Assembly: GCA_001897525.1 (NCBI GenBank)
Contig: MKTB01000007.1
Span: forward strand, 1 to 64,000
Direction of reading: 5' to 3'
DNA from: Bacteroidetes bacterium 43-16
GTDB taxonomy: Bacteria > Bacteroidota > Bacteroidia > Chitinophagales > Chitinophagaceae
Length of the DNA: 64,000 nt
Below, in pieces: positions 1 through 8,420 of the stretch (its first letter is position 1; each line of letters starts with the position of its first letter). Under the pieces are notes generated by a model. It was not told the origin of the DNA. It was given only the letters and a program-made list of their open reading frames with translations, and made no database searches. The position numbers were made by a program, and so were the translations under genes.

Positions 1-375
1 GGGAGTAATGCTCCCAGGAACAACGGACTGGGTGACATTAGGAGTATTCTGACCATAGCTATCTGTCCCATATACAAGCAGAAAAGCACAGTATAAAAAG
101 GAAGATGCAGATTTCTTCTTTAAGAACATTGTTAAGGTTAGTAGTTTAGTTAAAGCCTGGCTTTTCTTCAGGGCAGGCATTTACCAGCCCTTGTAGCCGT
201 AAAAATAAAGGGTTGATATTATATATCCAACCCCATAACGCTAACTAAATAAATTGTTGATTGAAGATCAATTCATTGATGAATAGAACAGGAAGAACTA
301 CACTAAATTTTATATTTAGTCATTCCCTATAAGCAATCTGCAACCTTAACTATACTAACTAAAATGAGTAAAAAG
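1..375. other. Left edge, no gene recognised
   Basis: No convincing coding region is seen here. The first 15 bases form a small hairpin (GGGAG, 5-base loop, CTCCC), which may be the end of a terminator belonging to a gene left of the window. The rest is AT-rich and lies downstream of the minus-strand PPK2 gene, so it may hold that gene's 3' untranslated region. Confidence 0.5.
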
Positions 376-1134
376 CTATTTTTTCAAACCTGGATATTTC
401 ATATTGAAACTCTTCAATGTTTTCAGGATCTTATCGGCCACCAGGTAGCACTTATACCAGTTCTGATCGGAAGGAATGATATGCCAGGGTACTGCATTAC
501 ACTGGGTAAATACTTCTTCATAATAGCCCATATAGCGATCCCAGCTTTGCGCCTCTATAAGATCGGCCTGGTTATATTTCCACATTTTGCTGGGCATCGT
601 CAGGCGCTCCTGTAAACGCTCCATCTGCTCTTCCGGAGAGATATGTAAATAGAATTTAAGTACGGTGGTATTATTGTGTTCGGTCAGTAATTGTTCAAAA
701 TCATTGATGGCTTTCATGCGCTTACGGGCCAGTTCATCGGAAACAATATCATGTACACGGGTCACCAATACATCTTCGTACTGGGAACGGTTAAACACAT
801 GGATCATGCCCTTTGGCGGCACTTTGTTATGGATGCGCCACAGGAAGTCATGAGACAACTCCTGCTCTGTAGGCACTTTAAAAGAATGCACCACAACGCC
901 ATTTGGGTTGACATGACTGAACACATCGCGCACCAGACCGTCTTTTCCGCTGGCATCCATACCCTGGATAATGATCAGGAGACTATGTTTATTTTCTGCA
1001 TACAATAGATTCTGCAGCTCATCGATCTCTGCATACATCTTAGGCAGTACTTCTTCTTTTATCGTTACTTTATTGAGGTCTTTGGGTGCTCTGGTGCTTA
1101 TTTTAGAAAGCTTGACAGTTTTAGATACAGGCAT
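376..1134 (-). CDS. ppk2: Polyphosphate kinase 2 (PPK2 family)
   Basis: A 252-residue cytoplasmic PPK2 enzyme, which moves phosphate between polyphosphate and nucleotides. Seen directly: the Walker A loop GMDASGKDG (about residues 58-66), the Walker B-like segment FNRSQYEDVL (114-123), and the lid-region motif KMWKY followed by the WDRYM helix near residues 180-200. The sequence after the Walker loop (NPNGVVVHSFKVPT, HDFLWRIH) resembles class I/III PPK2 enzymes, which phosphorylate ADP, and possibly AMP in class III, using polyphosphate. Length is normal for a single-domain PPK2. It has no close partner gene: the next minus-strand gene upstream ends at 1302 with a terminator in between, so it is probably transcribed alone. 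The class assignment is inference. Confidence 0.93.
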   Translation of the reverse strand: MPVSKTVKLSKISTRAPKDLNKVTIKEEVLPKMYAEIDELQNLLYAENKHSLLIIIQGMDASGKDGLVRDVFSHVNPNGVVVHSFKVPTEQELSHDFLWRIHNKVPPKGMIHVFNRSQYEDVLVTRVHDIVSDELARKRMKAINDFEQLLTEHNNTTVLKFYLHISPEEQMERLQERLTMPSKMWKYNQADLIEAQSWDRYMGYYEEVFTQCNAVPWHIIPSDQNWYKCYLVADKILKTLKSFNMKYPGLKK

Positions 1135-1250
1135 ATTTTATTTTTCAATAAAGTTATTGCATCGGCTTTGTGTTTCCAAATCTATAATAAAGAATCCTAC
1201 CGATGAAATACAGCCGGGGAGCAGCTTTCGGCGCGCAGGCCGTGGATAAA

Positions 1251-1282
1251 AAACGGGCAGCCTGCAAGCAGGCTGCCCGTTT
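1251..1282 (-). terminator. Intrinsic terminator after the 746-residue secreted protein gene
   Basis: A perfect 15-base inverted repeat (AAACGGGCAGCCTGC, 2-base loop) lies 20 bases after the minus-strand stop at 1302. On the minus strand it is followed by TTTTATCC, a modest U-run. Confidence 0.85.
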
Positions 1283-1301
1283 CAAAATGTGGTATAATAA
1301 A

Positions 1302-3542
1302 TTAACTCTGACCCGAAAGTTCAAGTTTACGGTATGCTTTTATAAATATAGCCCCTAAGTTTTTATTCGGCGGAATGTAATCACTGAACAGTTCTTTTTC
1401 ACGTACACTCTTGTTGGCAAAAAACTTGCCCAGCGTTTGCCACATTTCCAGCCAGTCTACTCTTTTACCGGCCAGCAGGTATTCGTTCATGTTCCTGATA
1501 ATAGGATCATTCACCATGTAGGTACCTATCTGCTTAGTAGAAATAATATGTGCATCGGGTGCTTTATCGAGTACATTGGCCAGGTTGTGAAAACCGCCGC
1601 AGGAGCCGAGCATTACGATCTTTACATCAGGCGTTAAGCCTTTAAGCGATCCTTCCAGGTGATAGCTGTGCCCCCTGTGGATCACAACGGCCGGCCTGAT
1701 CTCGTTTGCATCCAAATATTCATACAGTTTATTCTGAGCCTTCTCGTCATCAGGCTCTGTCAATGGTTTATTGGCATAGTAGGTCACTTTCTTATCGCCT
1801 ACACTGGTGATAGTGGTCCAGTTAGGATTGTTCTCATCTATTTTCCAGCTTTTATTGCCCCTGAAATTGGCCAGGAAAAAGCCATAGGAGTCTTTACCAT
1901 CTTTATCTCCATAGAAGAAGGCCTGGGCGACTACTTCACCGGATGCATTACTCAATGCTTCGATGTCCAGGTAATTGATCGGTGGTATTTCTTTAACTGC
2001 ATCCTGCAGGTCATCAGGATCGGCAGAACTATTAAAGATACTGGCCAGCAGCCCGTAGATAATAACGCCTTTCTCCTGCTCTGCTTTGCTTAATGTTTTG
2101 CTCTTGTTTTTATACACTCTTTCATAGTTGTCCTTGACTTCATTTTTCAGGAATACGATGAGTTCTTTATCAGTAAGGCTACCGAAACCATCTGCTACAT
2201 CTACCGCATCTTTGAGGTCAGAGCGGGAGCCTTTTTCCAGGCCGGCCACGAAATCCCTTAACAGCGTTGTCTTTTGTGTCTCGGTCATCGTTTTCAGGAA
2301 CTCTGAAATGGTGTTGTAACCGGCAGACATCCTGATGAAGGTCCTGAAATTGGACATCCTCACGGTTTCCAGTAAGGTATAACCGGATTCTTTCCCCATT
2401 TTTGCCATCATGCGCTTGAAAATACCCAAATAAGAACTGGTATAAATCTCATTGGTCTCTCCGCCCAAAAGCATGAAATAATATTCCTGCGGATCAAAGC
2501 CTTCTACAGACTTGAAACGCACAGCATCTGAAGCTTCATGCAGTTCGTTCACTTTTCTTACATATACAAGTGATTGTACTTCGAGTTCTTTATCAATTTC
2601 CGCTTCTGAAATGGCTTTACCGGAAATTTTCAATTTTACCAGGCTTTTGTAATAGGCATCCTGGTTCTGAACGATCTGGTTAGCCTGATCGATCGTCATA
2701 TCACCATCCTTGATCTGGTTCATGAACTGCAAAACTCTGAAGGAGGTCTTCGGCGATTTATCAATGATATTGACAATCGTTTTAACGGCTGGGTCCTGGT
2801 TTCTCCGGATGATATAGCCATACTTCGAGTTGGGCGCTGCATAGGACATGATGGAACGCGGAGAGGACTTCGCCGCTGCGGCTATGATCTCATCTGTATA
2901 CGGTTCACTGGCGATCTTGTCCAGGTACATCAGCATTTTTTCGGGGTACTGTAAGCCTACCGATTTATAAACATAAGCCCGGGCTTCTTTATTATTGTTC
3001 AGTACTTCTATATTATCTAAGGTGTACAGGTTGGCATTTGCTTTCACAAAATCCATAGTAGTACCGTTGATCTCTGCCATGATCAGGCCTTCGAAGTTTT
3101 TCATCAACTGGCGATAACCTACGGCATCCACATTGTCATTGGCAATGGACTTAAACTGATTGAGTTTGGCAAATAATGCATTGTGGTAAGCAATTTTTTG
3201 AGAATGCGTAATATTAGCGTTCTCAATCTTGTTCCTTAGCTTCAAGGCATCCACTAAAAAGGCCTGGGTCAGTAATTTAGACTTTGTAGGGTCCGGGTTG
3301 GCCACAACACCGTCTACAGAGCCGTCTTTGGCATCAATGCCTCTTATAGCGCTGCTTACCCTGTCGGTAAACATCTGGCGGTTCAGCGGGATGGGGGCCA
3401 GCAAAGTATCGGCAGTACCGGGATTGGCATTTTGCTCGGTTGCTTTGTTTTTCTTCCTGTCAGACCTGGATTCTTGTGCTAAACTTGTATAACCACTGAT
3501 CAGTGTGAGGCCTAGCAGCGGGATGAGTTTATAAGGATTCAT
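1302..3542 (-). CDS. Secreted protein with C-terminal caspase/CHAT-like His-Cys pair
   Basis: The frame is open from 3596, but the likely start is the ATG at 3542, because it begins a standard signal peptide (MNPYKLIPLLGLTLISGYTSLAQ, cut after AQ); this gives 746 residues. The middle is helical and unrecognised. The last about 150 residues contain IHRGHSYH followed about 20 residues later by VMLGSCGG. A hydrophobic strand ending in a His-Gly element followed by a strand ending in Cys is the layout of clan CD peptidases (caspases, gingipains, CHAT). The His/Cys reading is inference from motif spacing; it has not been tested by profile search. The gene stands alone between terminators. It could instead be a non-catalytic surface protein. 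Confidence 0.7.
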   Translation of the reverse strand: MNPYKLIPLLGLTLISGYTSLAQESRSDRKKNKATEQNANPGTADTLLAPIPLNRQMFTDRVSSAIRGIDAKDGSVDGVVANPDPTKSKLLTQAFLVDALKLRNKIENANITHSQKIAYHNALFAKLNQFKSIANDNVDAVGYRQLMKNFEGLIMAEINGTTMDFVKANANLYTLDNIEVLNNNKEARAYVYKSVGLQYPEKMLMYLDKIASEPYTDEIIAAAAKSSPRSIMSYAAPNSKYGYIIRRNQDPAVKTIVNIIDKSPKTSFRVLQFMNQIKDGDMTIDQANQIVQNQDAYYKSLVKLKISGKAISEAEIDKELEVQSLVYVRKVNELHEASDAVRFKSVEGFDPQEYYFMLLGGETNEIYTSSYLGIFKRMMAKMGKESGYTLLETVRMSNFRTFIRMSAGYNTISEFLKTMTETQKTTLLRDFVAGLEKGSRSDLKDAVDVADGFGSLTDKELIVFLKNEVKDNYERVYKNKSKTLSKAEQEKGVIIYGLLASIFNSSADPDDLQDAVKEIPPINYLDIEALSNASGEVVAQAFFYGDKDGKDSYGFFLANFRGNKSWKIDENNPNWTTITSVGDKKVTYYANKPLTEPDDEKAQNKLYEYLDANEIRPAVVIHRGHSYHLEGSLKGLTPDVKIVMLGSCGGFHNLANVLDKAPDAHIISTKQIGTYMVNDPIIRNMNEYLLAGKRVDWLEMWQTLGKFFANKSVREKELFSDYIPPNKNLGAIFIKAYRKLELSGQS

Positions 3543-3685
3543 TTTTGTTGTTTTTGTTTTCAAAATACACCTGTACATGAGCGGTAAAGATACCAAAATA
3601 CGTACACTTCAATTTCAATTTAAGCTTTCTTTCACGTTATTGAAATGTTGTTATCTTATGCAATAATTTGATTATAAATACACTA

Positions 3686-4468
3686 TCAATCTTTGATCCG
3701 GAACAGGCGAATGATCCTGGCCGGGTTCTTTTTCCAGTCTTCAAAATTGGCCAGTATCCAGTTGTCGATTTCTTTTGCGCCCGCATTACGGGCCGTTTCA
3801 TATGGCATGGGGTAGGCATTGATAAACCAGGCCAGGGTATCACTTTTCAGACCTGTTAAGCGCCCTACTCTTTCTTTGGTGTAAACACTTGCAATATATT
3901 TTTGCTCTTCCCATTCCGCGAAGTTTTTCTGAAAGCGAAGCCGGTTCTTTGTTTTGGGCGCTATATATTGCATCCAGGAGGATACGGGGTTGCTGAGGGT
4001 AAGGCCAAAACCCTGCTTATCGGGGGCACTGCTTTCCAGCCCAACCCGCTCTTTTTTACGTTCCAGGTCTTTCTGGTACAACTGGTACCTTGCTATAGAA
4101 TCTTTCTGGTAATCGCTCATGCCTTTTACACTGACTCCTTCAAGCCCGTCAATATCATATTTCAAAAGAATCTGTTGCAGGGAGCGGAACATAGCGGCTT
4201 TAACGGGAATCACGGTAGTATGGATGCCCACCCGGCTGAATTCCAGCTGGTGATCGGAAGCTGTTCTGAGTTCAAAATAACCGGCCGTATCTGTAGTGGC
4301 CACTCTTCCCGATTGTATGTCTTTCACCACAACGGCATTCAGCACTTCAAAATCATTGGAAGAGCGGATAAAAGCCTTTAGGATCTGCTCCTGCGCCAGG
4401 GAGCAGACAGATGGCAAAAGCAAGATAAAAAGCAATGCTGCAGCATAATATTTAGTCGCGCTGATCAT
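3686..4468 (-). CDS. Carboxypeptidase-regulatory-like secreted protein, paralog 3 of 3
   Basis: A 260-residue protein with a signal peptide ending around SLAQ (residue 25). The N-terminal half fits a carboxypeptidase D regulatory-like beta-sandwich: a strand pattern with a DTAGYFEL turn and FSRVGI, as in other Bacteroidota cell-surface proteins. The C-terminal half carries the family's own block (VSSWMQY, APKTK, FQKNF.EWEEQKYI, YT...V.RLTGLK), shared with the next gene and more loosely with the third. Its start overlaps the upstream gene's end by 17 bases, so the three are one operon. Function unknown; location is probably periplasmic or outer-membrane facing. Confidence 0.75.
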   Translation of the reverse strand: MISATKYYAAALLFILLLPSVCSLAQEQILKAFIRSSNDFEVLNAVVVKDIQSGRVATTDTAGYFELRTASDHQLEFSRVGIHTTVIPVKAAMFRSLQQILLKYDIDGLEGVSVKGMSDYQKDSIARYQLYQKDLERKKERVGLESSAPDKQGFGLTLSNPVSSWMQYIAPKTKNRLRFQKNFAEWEEQKYIASVYTKERVGRLTGLKSDTLAWFINAYPMPYETARNAGAKEIDNWILANFEDWKKNPARIIRLFRIKD

Positions 4469-5207
4469 TAAAGGTAGAGTCTGTTTTTAAAAGCGCAAAT
4501 TGCTTGTCCCATGCTGCGTAATTGACATTGATCCAATAAGCAATTTCGCGCTCTGTCATTGCCCTGGCCATTTCGTAAGTCATCTGGTAACGGTTCATAA
4601 AATGGGCCAGGCTGTCATGTTTAAGGCCGGTAAGCCGCTGCACGGTTGCTTCGGTATACTTTGTAGCGATAAATTTCTGTTCTTCCCATTCTTTAAAATT
4701 CTTCTGGAACTTCAGCTTCCCTTTTGTCTTGGGTGCCAGGTACTGCATCCAGCTGGATACCGGATTAGCTACCACGATACCGATCGGGGTGATGATCACT
4801 TCGGCTTTATCTTTCTTCCTTTCCAGGGTTAAACGGTAAGTATCATATCGCTCCGCTGAATCCAGCTGATATTGTGTCTTTTCTTTTACAGTAACGGCAT
4901 CCAGGGCGGACACCTCATATTTCAGCAGGATCTGCTGGATGGCTTTAAGCATCTGCGGACTTACTTCCAGGGCTTTTGTTGTGATCCCTACCCTACTGAA
5001 TTCCAGCTTTGTGCCGGGAAGAACAGCAAGTTCAAAATAACCAGTTTCATCTGACCATACGATCTGGCCCGTCTGCACATTCTTTACCTGTACCAGGCTT
5101 ACGGGCTCGAAATCATCAGAGGATTTTATAAATCCCCGGAACCTCCCTTGCTGCGCATAAGCACCGGTAAATATAAATAGGAACAATAAGAACAGCAGCT
5201 GCTTCAT
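4452..5207 (-). CDS. Carboxypeptidase-regulatory-like secreted protein, paralog 2 of 3
   Basis: A 251-residue protein with a signal peptide (MKQLLFLLFLFIFTGAYAQ). It is the closest relative of the following gene: both carry VSSWMQYLAPKTK, LKFQKNF.EWEEQKFIA and RLTGLKHDSLAHFMN-like segments, and both have a regulatory-like N-terminal domain with ETGYFELAV and FSRVGI. Its start codon shares one base with the upstream gene's stop (TAATG), which points to translational coupling. The arrangement suggests tandem duplication followed by divergence. No catalytic motif is visible; function unknown. Confidence 0.75.
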   Translation of the reverse strand: MKQLLFLLFLFIFTGAYAQQGRFRGFIKSSDDFEPVSLVQVKNVQTGQIVWSDETGYFELAVLPGTKLEFSRVGITTKALEVSPQMLKAIQQILLKYEVSALDAVTVKEKTQYQLDSAERYDTYRLTLERKKDKAEVIITPIGIVVANPVSSWMQYLAPKTKGKLKFQKNFKEWEEQKFIATKYTEATVQRLTGLKHDSLAHFMNRYQMTYEMARAMTEREIAYWINVNYAAWDKQFALLKTDSTFNDQRD

Positions 5208-5947
5208 TATTTATCTTCTGTTTTAAAACCATCCAGTTTGATCACCTTCGGATTTTTCTCCCATTCAAGGTAATTATATTTGATCCACATTTTCAACTCC
5301 AGGTCGGTAGCCGCCCGCGCAAAATCTGCTTCTATAGGATAGGTATTGATAAATGAGCTTAAGGTATCTCCGCGAAGCGGCACTACAGTAGCGACCAGTT
5401 CCGGGGTATAGCGGCTTTCTATAAATCTTTGATTTTCCCAGCTATTATAGTTCAGCTGGAAACGCCTTCTCTGCTTGGCTTTACGGGAAAACTGCTGGGC
5501 CAATGCGGTCATAGGGGAGAAAACGGCCGCTCCTCCCGATACCCATTCCCTGTTGAGTGCAGCACCATAAAGGTTTTTCCGGGCCAGCGAATCTCTTTGA
5601 TAAGGCGTGAGGTTGCTTACCACAAAAGCATCCAGCATATCAGACTCCGGGGACAGGTAAATATTGCGCACAAATTCTTGTTTGCTGTCTTTGACCGTAA
5701 AAGTTACCGGCTTGTAACTGACCAGGCTTACAGAGAGGGTATCTCCATATTTTACATGTAAACGATACATACCTTTCTGATCGGAAAGTGCTGAATTCCC
5801 GGTACGCTTATTCAAAATGACCGCCGACTGCAAAGGTGCATTGTCCTGGTCATCGAAGATGACTCCGGACATATGTTGTGCCTGAACGCTGATACTCAGT
5901 ACCAGGAAACACAGTATTAAAAAACAAAACGCAGGAAATCTCACCAT
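5207..5947 (-). CDS. Carboxypeptidase-regulatory-like secreted protein, paralog 1 of 3
   Basis: A 246-residue first gene of the three-gene set, with a signal peptide ending near VQAQ (residue 23). The N-terminal domain keeps the regulatory-like pattern (GVIFDDQDNAPLQSAVI, KGMYRLHV). The C-terminal half keeps the layout F(Q)LNYNSWENQRFIESRYT, FINTYP and a final W.KYNYLEWEKNPK, but is clearly more divergent than the other two. About 150 bases without a gene lie upstream, before the histone-like gene's terminator, and presumably contain the operon promoter. Confidence 0.75.
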   Translation of the reverse strand: MVRFPAFCFLILCFLVLSISVQAQHMSGVIFDDQDNAPLQSAVILNKRTGNSALSDQKGMYRLHVKYGDTLSVSLVSYKPVTFTVKDSKQEFVRNIYLSPESDMLDAFVVSNLTPYQRDSLARKNLYGAALNREWVSGGAAVFSPMTALAQQFSRKAKQRRRFQLNYNSWENQRFIESRYTPELVATVVPLRGDTLSSFINTYPIEADFARAATDLELKMWIKYNYLEWEKNPKVIKLDGFKTEDK

Positions 5948-6105
5948 TTAAAGATAGCAAATACATTTAAAACGATAACCGATTACAATAAAAAAGAAAG
6001 TATTACAGGCCCATAACCTAAAACTTAACAACGAAAAAGGGCAATATTAAATTGTCTCGCAGGCAGGACGGGCTTATATTTTAGCAATATGCCAGCATTT
6101 CTGAT

Positions 6106-6136
6106 AAAAAAAGAGCCGTCTCTGATGAAACGGCTC
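6106..6136 (-). terminator. Intrinsic terminator after the histone H1-like gene
   Basis: GAGCCGT (6113-6119) pairs with ACGGCTC (6130-6136) around a 10-base loop, and the minus strand continues with seven T residues. It lies about 45 bases after the minus-strand stop at 6180. Confidence 0.9.
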
Positions 6137-6179
6137 AAGATTGAATTTGATTTTATATCAAGCGAACGAAATCCTAAAA

Positions 6180-6584
6180 TTATTTCTTTTTAGGAGCTGC
6201 TTTTTTAGCAACAGCTTTCTTAGGAGCTACTGCTTTTTTAGGAGCCGCTGCCTTTTTAGCTACAGCCTTCTTAGGTGCTGCCGCTTTTTTAGGAGCTACT
6301 GCCTTTTTAGGAGCCGCCGCTTTTTTAGCTACAGCCTTCTTAGGTGCTGCTGCTTTTTTAGGAGCAACTGCTTTCTTAGGAGCTGCTGCTTTTTTAGCTA
6401 CCGCTTTCTTAGGAGCTGCCGCTTTTTTTGGAGCCGCTGCCTTTTTAGGAGCCGCTGCTTTTTTGGGTGCTGCTGCTTTCTTAGGAGCTGCTGCCTTTTT
6501 TGGAGCTACAGCTTTTTTAGGAGCTGCTGCTTTCTTAGGAGCTGCCGCCTTTTTTGGAGCTGCCGCTTTCTTTGAAGTTGCCAT
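6180..6584 (-). CDS. Histone H1-like lysine/alanine/proline-rich DNA-binding protein
   Basis: A 134-residue protein made almost wholly of the hexapeptide AAAPKK and its VAPKK/VAKK variants, with about 18 PKK units and no folded domain. This composition matches the C-terminal tails of eukaryotic H1 and bacterial Hc1/H1-like nucleoid proteins, which bind DNA by charge. The low-complexity repeat makes its length likely to vary between strains. It follows rplU and rpmA on the same strand but with its own -7 box and terminator. A long plus-strand frame opposite it is a shadow of the repeat. Nucleoid compaction is the expected role, by analogy. Confidence 0.85.
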   Translation of the reverse strand: MATSKKAAAPKKAAAPKKAAAPKKAVAPKKAAAPKKAAAPKKAAAPKKAAAPKKAAAPKKAVAKKAAAPKKAVAPKKAAAPKKAVAKKAAAPKKAVAPKKAAAPKKAVAKKAAAPKKAVAPKKAVAKKAAPKKK

Positions 6585-6635
6585 AATACTTACTATTTAT
6601 TGGGTTAGAAAAAAGTTCGTTTTATATATTTTGTT

Positions 6636-6643
6636 CAAATATA
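6636..6643 (-). promoter_or_regulatory. Possible -7 promoter box for the histone-like gene
   Basis: On the minus strand this reads TATATTTG, matching the Bacteroidota -7 consensus TAnnTTTG, 52 bases before the ATG at 6584. No well-spaced TTTG -33 box is evident. Confidence 0.45.
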
Positions 6644-6669
6644 TGGCAAAATAAAATTCCAAACAAATA

Positions 6670-6939
6670 TTATGCTTCTGCAGTTGCAGTTACTTCGCTA
6701 ACAGATACAAAAGTTTTTGTTCTTGTTTTTCTGAACTGAACGATACCGTCAGTCAAAGCGAAAATGGTAAAATCTTTACCTAAACCAACATTCTGACCTG
6801 GGTGGAACTGAGTACCACGTTGACGAATGATGATATTTCCGGAGATGGCTGGCTGGCCACCAAAAATTTTAACGCCTAATCTTTTACTACGTGAATCGCG
6901 ACCGTTCTTTACGCTACCTTCACCTTTCTTATGTGCCAT
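6670..6939 (-). CDS. rpmA: 50S ribosomal protein L27
   Basis: An 89-residue L27, located at the peptidyl-transferase side of the large subunit. The N-terminus [16 protein letters not shown] and the conserved GGQ.....IIRQRGT.FHPG.NVG.GKD block identify it directly. The N-terminus begins in the mature form, without the cleaved extension known from Firmicutes. It lies 47 bases after rplU and is almost certainly co-transcribed with it, the usual order in bacteria. A short Ala/Glu-rich tail follows the core. Confidence 0.98.
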   Translation of the reverse strand: MAHKKGEGSVKNGRDSRSKRLGVKIFGGQPAISGNIIIRQRGTQFHPGQNVGLGKDFTIFALTDGIVQFRKTRTKTFVSVSEVTATAEA

Positions 6940-6986
6940 TTCGTATTATTTCTTTTAATGGTTAAATTACTAATGCTTAACAAATA

Positions 6987-7289
6987 TTAAGCGATATCAA
7001 CGATTTTAATTTTAGTCAAAGACTGGCGATGACCGTTTAATTTTTGATATCCTTTACGACGTTTTTTCTTAAAAACTAAAACTTTATCGCCTTTTTCATG
7101 AGCAATTATTTCAGCTTTTATTACGGCTTTAGCTGCAGATCCAACTGCAATTTTACCATCGTTACTTGTCATTAAGACATCAGAAAATTCTATATTTTCA
7201 CCTGCATTTCCTGCCAGGCGGTGTACATAAAGTTCATCGTTTTTTGCTACTCTGAACTGCTGTCCTGCTATTGTTACAACTGCAAACAT
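6987..7289 (-). CDS. rplU: 50S ribosomal protein L21
   Basis: A 100-residue L21 that binds 23S rRNA. Seen directly: MFAVVTIAGQQFRVAKNDEL at the N-terminus, the KVLVFKKKRRKGYQKLNGHRQ basic loop, and the terminal TKIKIVDI. Full length for the family. It is the first gene of the rplU-rpmA unit and has a near-perfect Bacteroidota promoter immediately upstream, so it is transcribed independently of the glycosyltransferase gene 50 bases upstream. Confidence 0.98.
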   Translation of the reverse strand: MFAVVTIAGQQFRVAKNDELYVHRLAGNAGENIEFSDVLMTSNDGKIAVGSAAKAVIKAEIIAHEKGDKVLVFKKKRRKGYQKLNGHRQSLTKIKIVDIA

Positions 7290-7306
7290 GCTCCAAAAAT
7301 TTTGCG

Positions 7307-7338
7307 CAAAATTAAAGACTATTTATTAAACAGACAAA
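7307..7338 (-). promoter_or_regulatory. rplU promoter (Bacteroidota type)
   Basis: On the minus strand TTTG (7338-7335) is followed after exactly 20 bases by TAATTTTG (7314-7307), fitting the consensus TTTG-N17-23-TAnnTTTG of the primary sigma factor in this phylum. It ends 17 bases before the rplU ATG and begins right at the stop of the upstream gene. Confidence 0.8.
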
Positions 7339-8409
7339 TTATTTTTTAATATTTTTCTTCAGCTCTTGTTGCCAAAATCCGTTTAAGTCCTTAATTATTG
7401 CTTGATTATCAATATCCTGCATACATTTAAAATGCTTTTTGGGACAAGATTTATACCCAATTTTGCTGCAGGGTCTGCAAGATAAGGAATTTACTTCAGC
7501 TATCGAAAATTTTGTGCTGATTGTATCGTTTAAATTATTGGCACCATAGTAGGGAAACATACCCAACCAGGGTGTTGTATTGCCCCAAAGGCTGATCAAA
7601 GGCTTCTGAAACGCTGCCGCAATATGCATCAGACCGGTATCATTGCTGATCACTACCCTTGCTTTCCTCACCAGGTCGGCAGACTCCATAAGGCTGAACT
7701 TACCGCAGGCATTATAGACTTTATTCGGGTCTGCAGCCGCTATAGCCTCCCCTAATTGCCTGTCCTCAGGACCTCCTAATAAAATGACCGGGTAGTCGCA
7801 CTGCGCCACAAATGCTTTCCATTTATTTTCCGGGAATTGTTTGGTGGCATAAGATCCGCCCACGACACAGGCCACATAGCCCATCCAATGCCCCATCGGG
7901 ATATCATCCTTATTCGTCTCTTTATCCTCGGGAATAAAGAAATCCAGGCCTAAACCGTCATTCACCACGCCCAAAGGTTCCAGGACTTTAAAATAACGCT
8001 CCACAATGCTTACCGGGGGCATCAGGTTCCACTTAAAATTGACATAGAGCCACTTTTTTACGTTTAGCTTATCAAAGCTATAGGTGCGGCGCACATTCAG
8101 GGCTTTTTTAACCCTTAGGGTGCGCAGGTTATGATGCAGGTCTATGAGTACATCAAAATCAAAGGCTTTAAGCTCCGCTATATTTTGTTGCAGGTCTTCG
8201 GAGAGCAGGTGTACTTTATCTATATAAGGATTAGCCTCTACGACACCCAGGAATGATTTCTTGGTAAAAAAATGCAGCTCCGCATCCGGGTATTTACGTT
8301 TCACACAACGTAGAACCGGCGTTGTCAGTACAATATCTCCAATTGAAGAAAAGCGCAACACGAGGATGCGCTTAATTTCTTTTTCTTTTTTGCGTTGTAA
8401 CATCAGCAA
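7339..8409 (-). CDS. Glycosyltransferase family 9 (heptosyltransferase-like)
   Basis: A 356-residue GT-B enzyme of the lipopolysaccharide heptosyltransferase family, which adds heptose to the LPS core at the inner membrane. Evidence: the N-terminal RILVLRFSSIGDIVLTTPVLR motif, the mid-protein GGSYATKQFPENKW segment of the nucleotide-sugar site, and VISNDTGLMHIAAAFQKP, the family signature. An unusual cysteine-rich stretch near the C-terminus (SCRPCSKIGYKSCPKK.FKCM) could bind a metal. It follows a small membrane protein gene by 11 bases, so the two are likely co-transcribed. The exact acceptor is unknown. Confidence 0.9.
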   Translation of the reverse strand: MLMLQRKKEKEIKRILVLRFSSIGDIVLTTPVLRCVKRKYPDAELHFFTKKSFLGVVEANPYIDKVHLLSEDLQQNIAELKAFDFDVLIDLHHNLRTLRVKKALNVRRTYSFDKLNVKKWLYVNFKWNLMPPVSIVERYFKVLEPLGVVNDGLGLDFFIPEDKETNKDDIPMGHWMGYVACVVGGSYATKQFPENKWKAFVAQCDYPVILLGGPEDRQLGEAIAAADPNKVYNACGKFSLMESADLVRKARVVISNDTGLMHIAAAFQKPLISLWGNTTPWLGMFPYYGANNLNDTISTKFSIAEVNSLSCRPCSKIGYKSCPKKHFKCMQDIDNQAIIKDLNGFWQQELKKNIKK

Positions 8410-8420
8410 TAATATATGAA

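Noticed and set aside
3543-3596. Upstream ATG of the 746-residue secreted protein
   Set aside because: It would add 18 residues before a perfect signal peptide, which is unlikely.
6141-6575. Long plus-strand frame of Arg/Cys/Phe/Ser repeats
   Set aside because: It is the complement of the AAAPKK repeat gene, and its composition is an artefact of the repeat.
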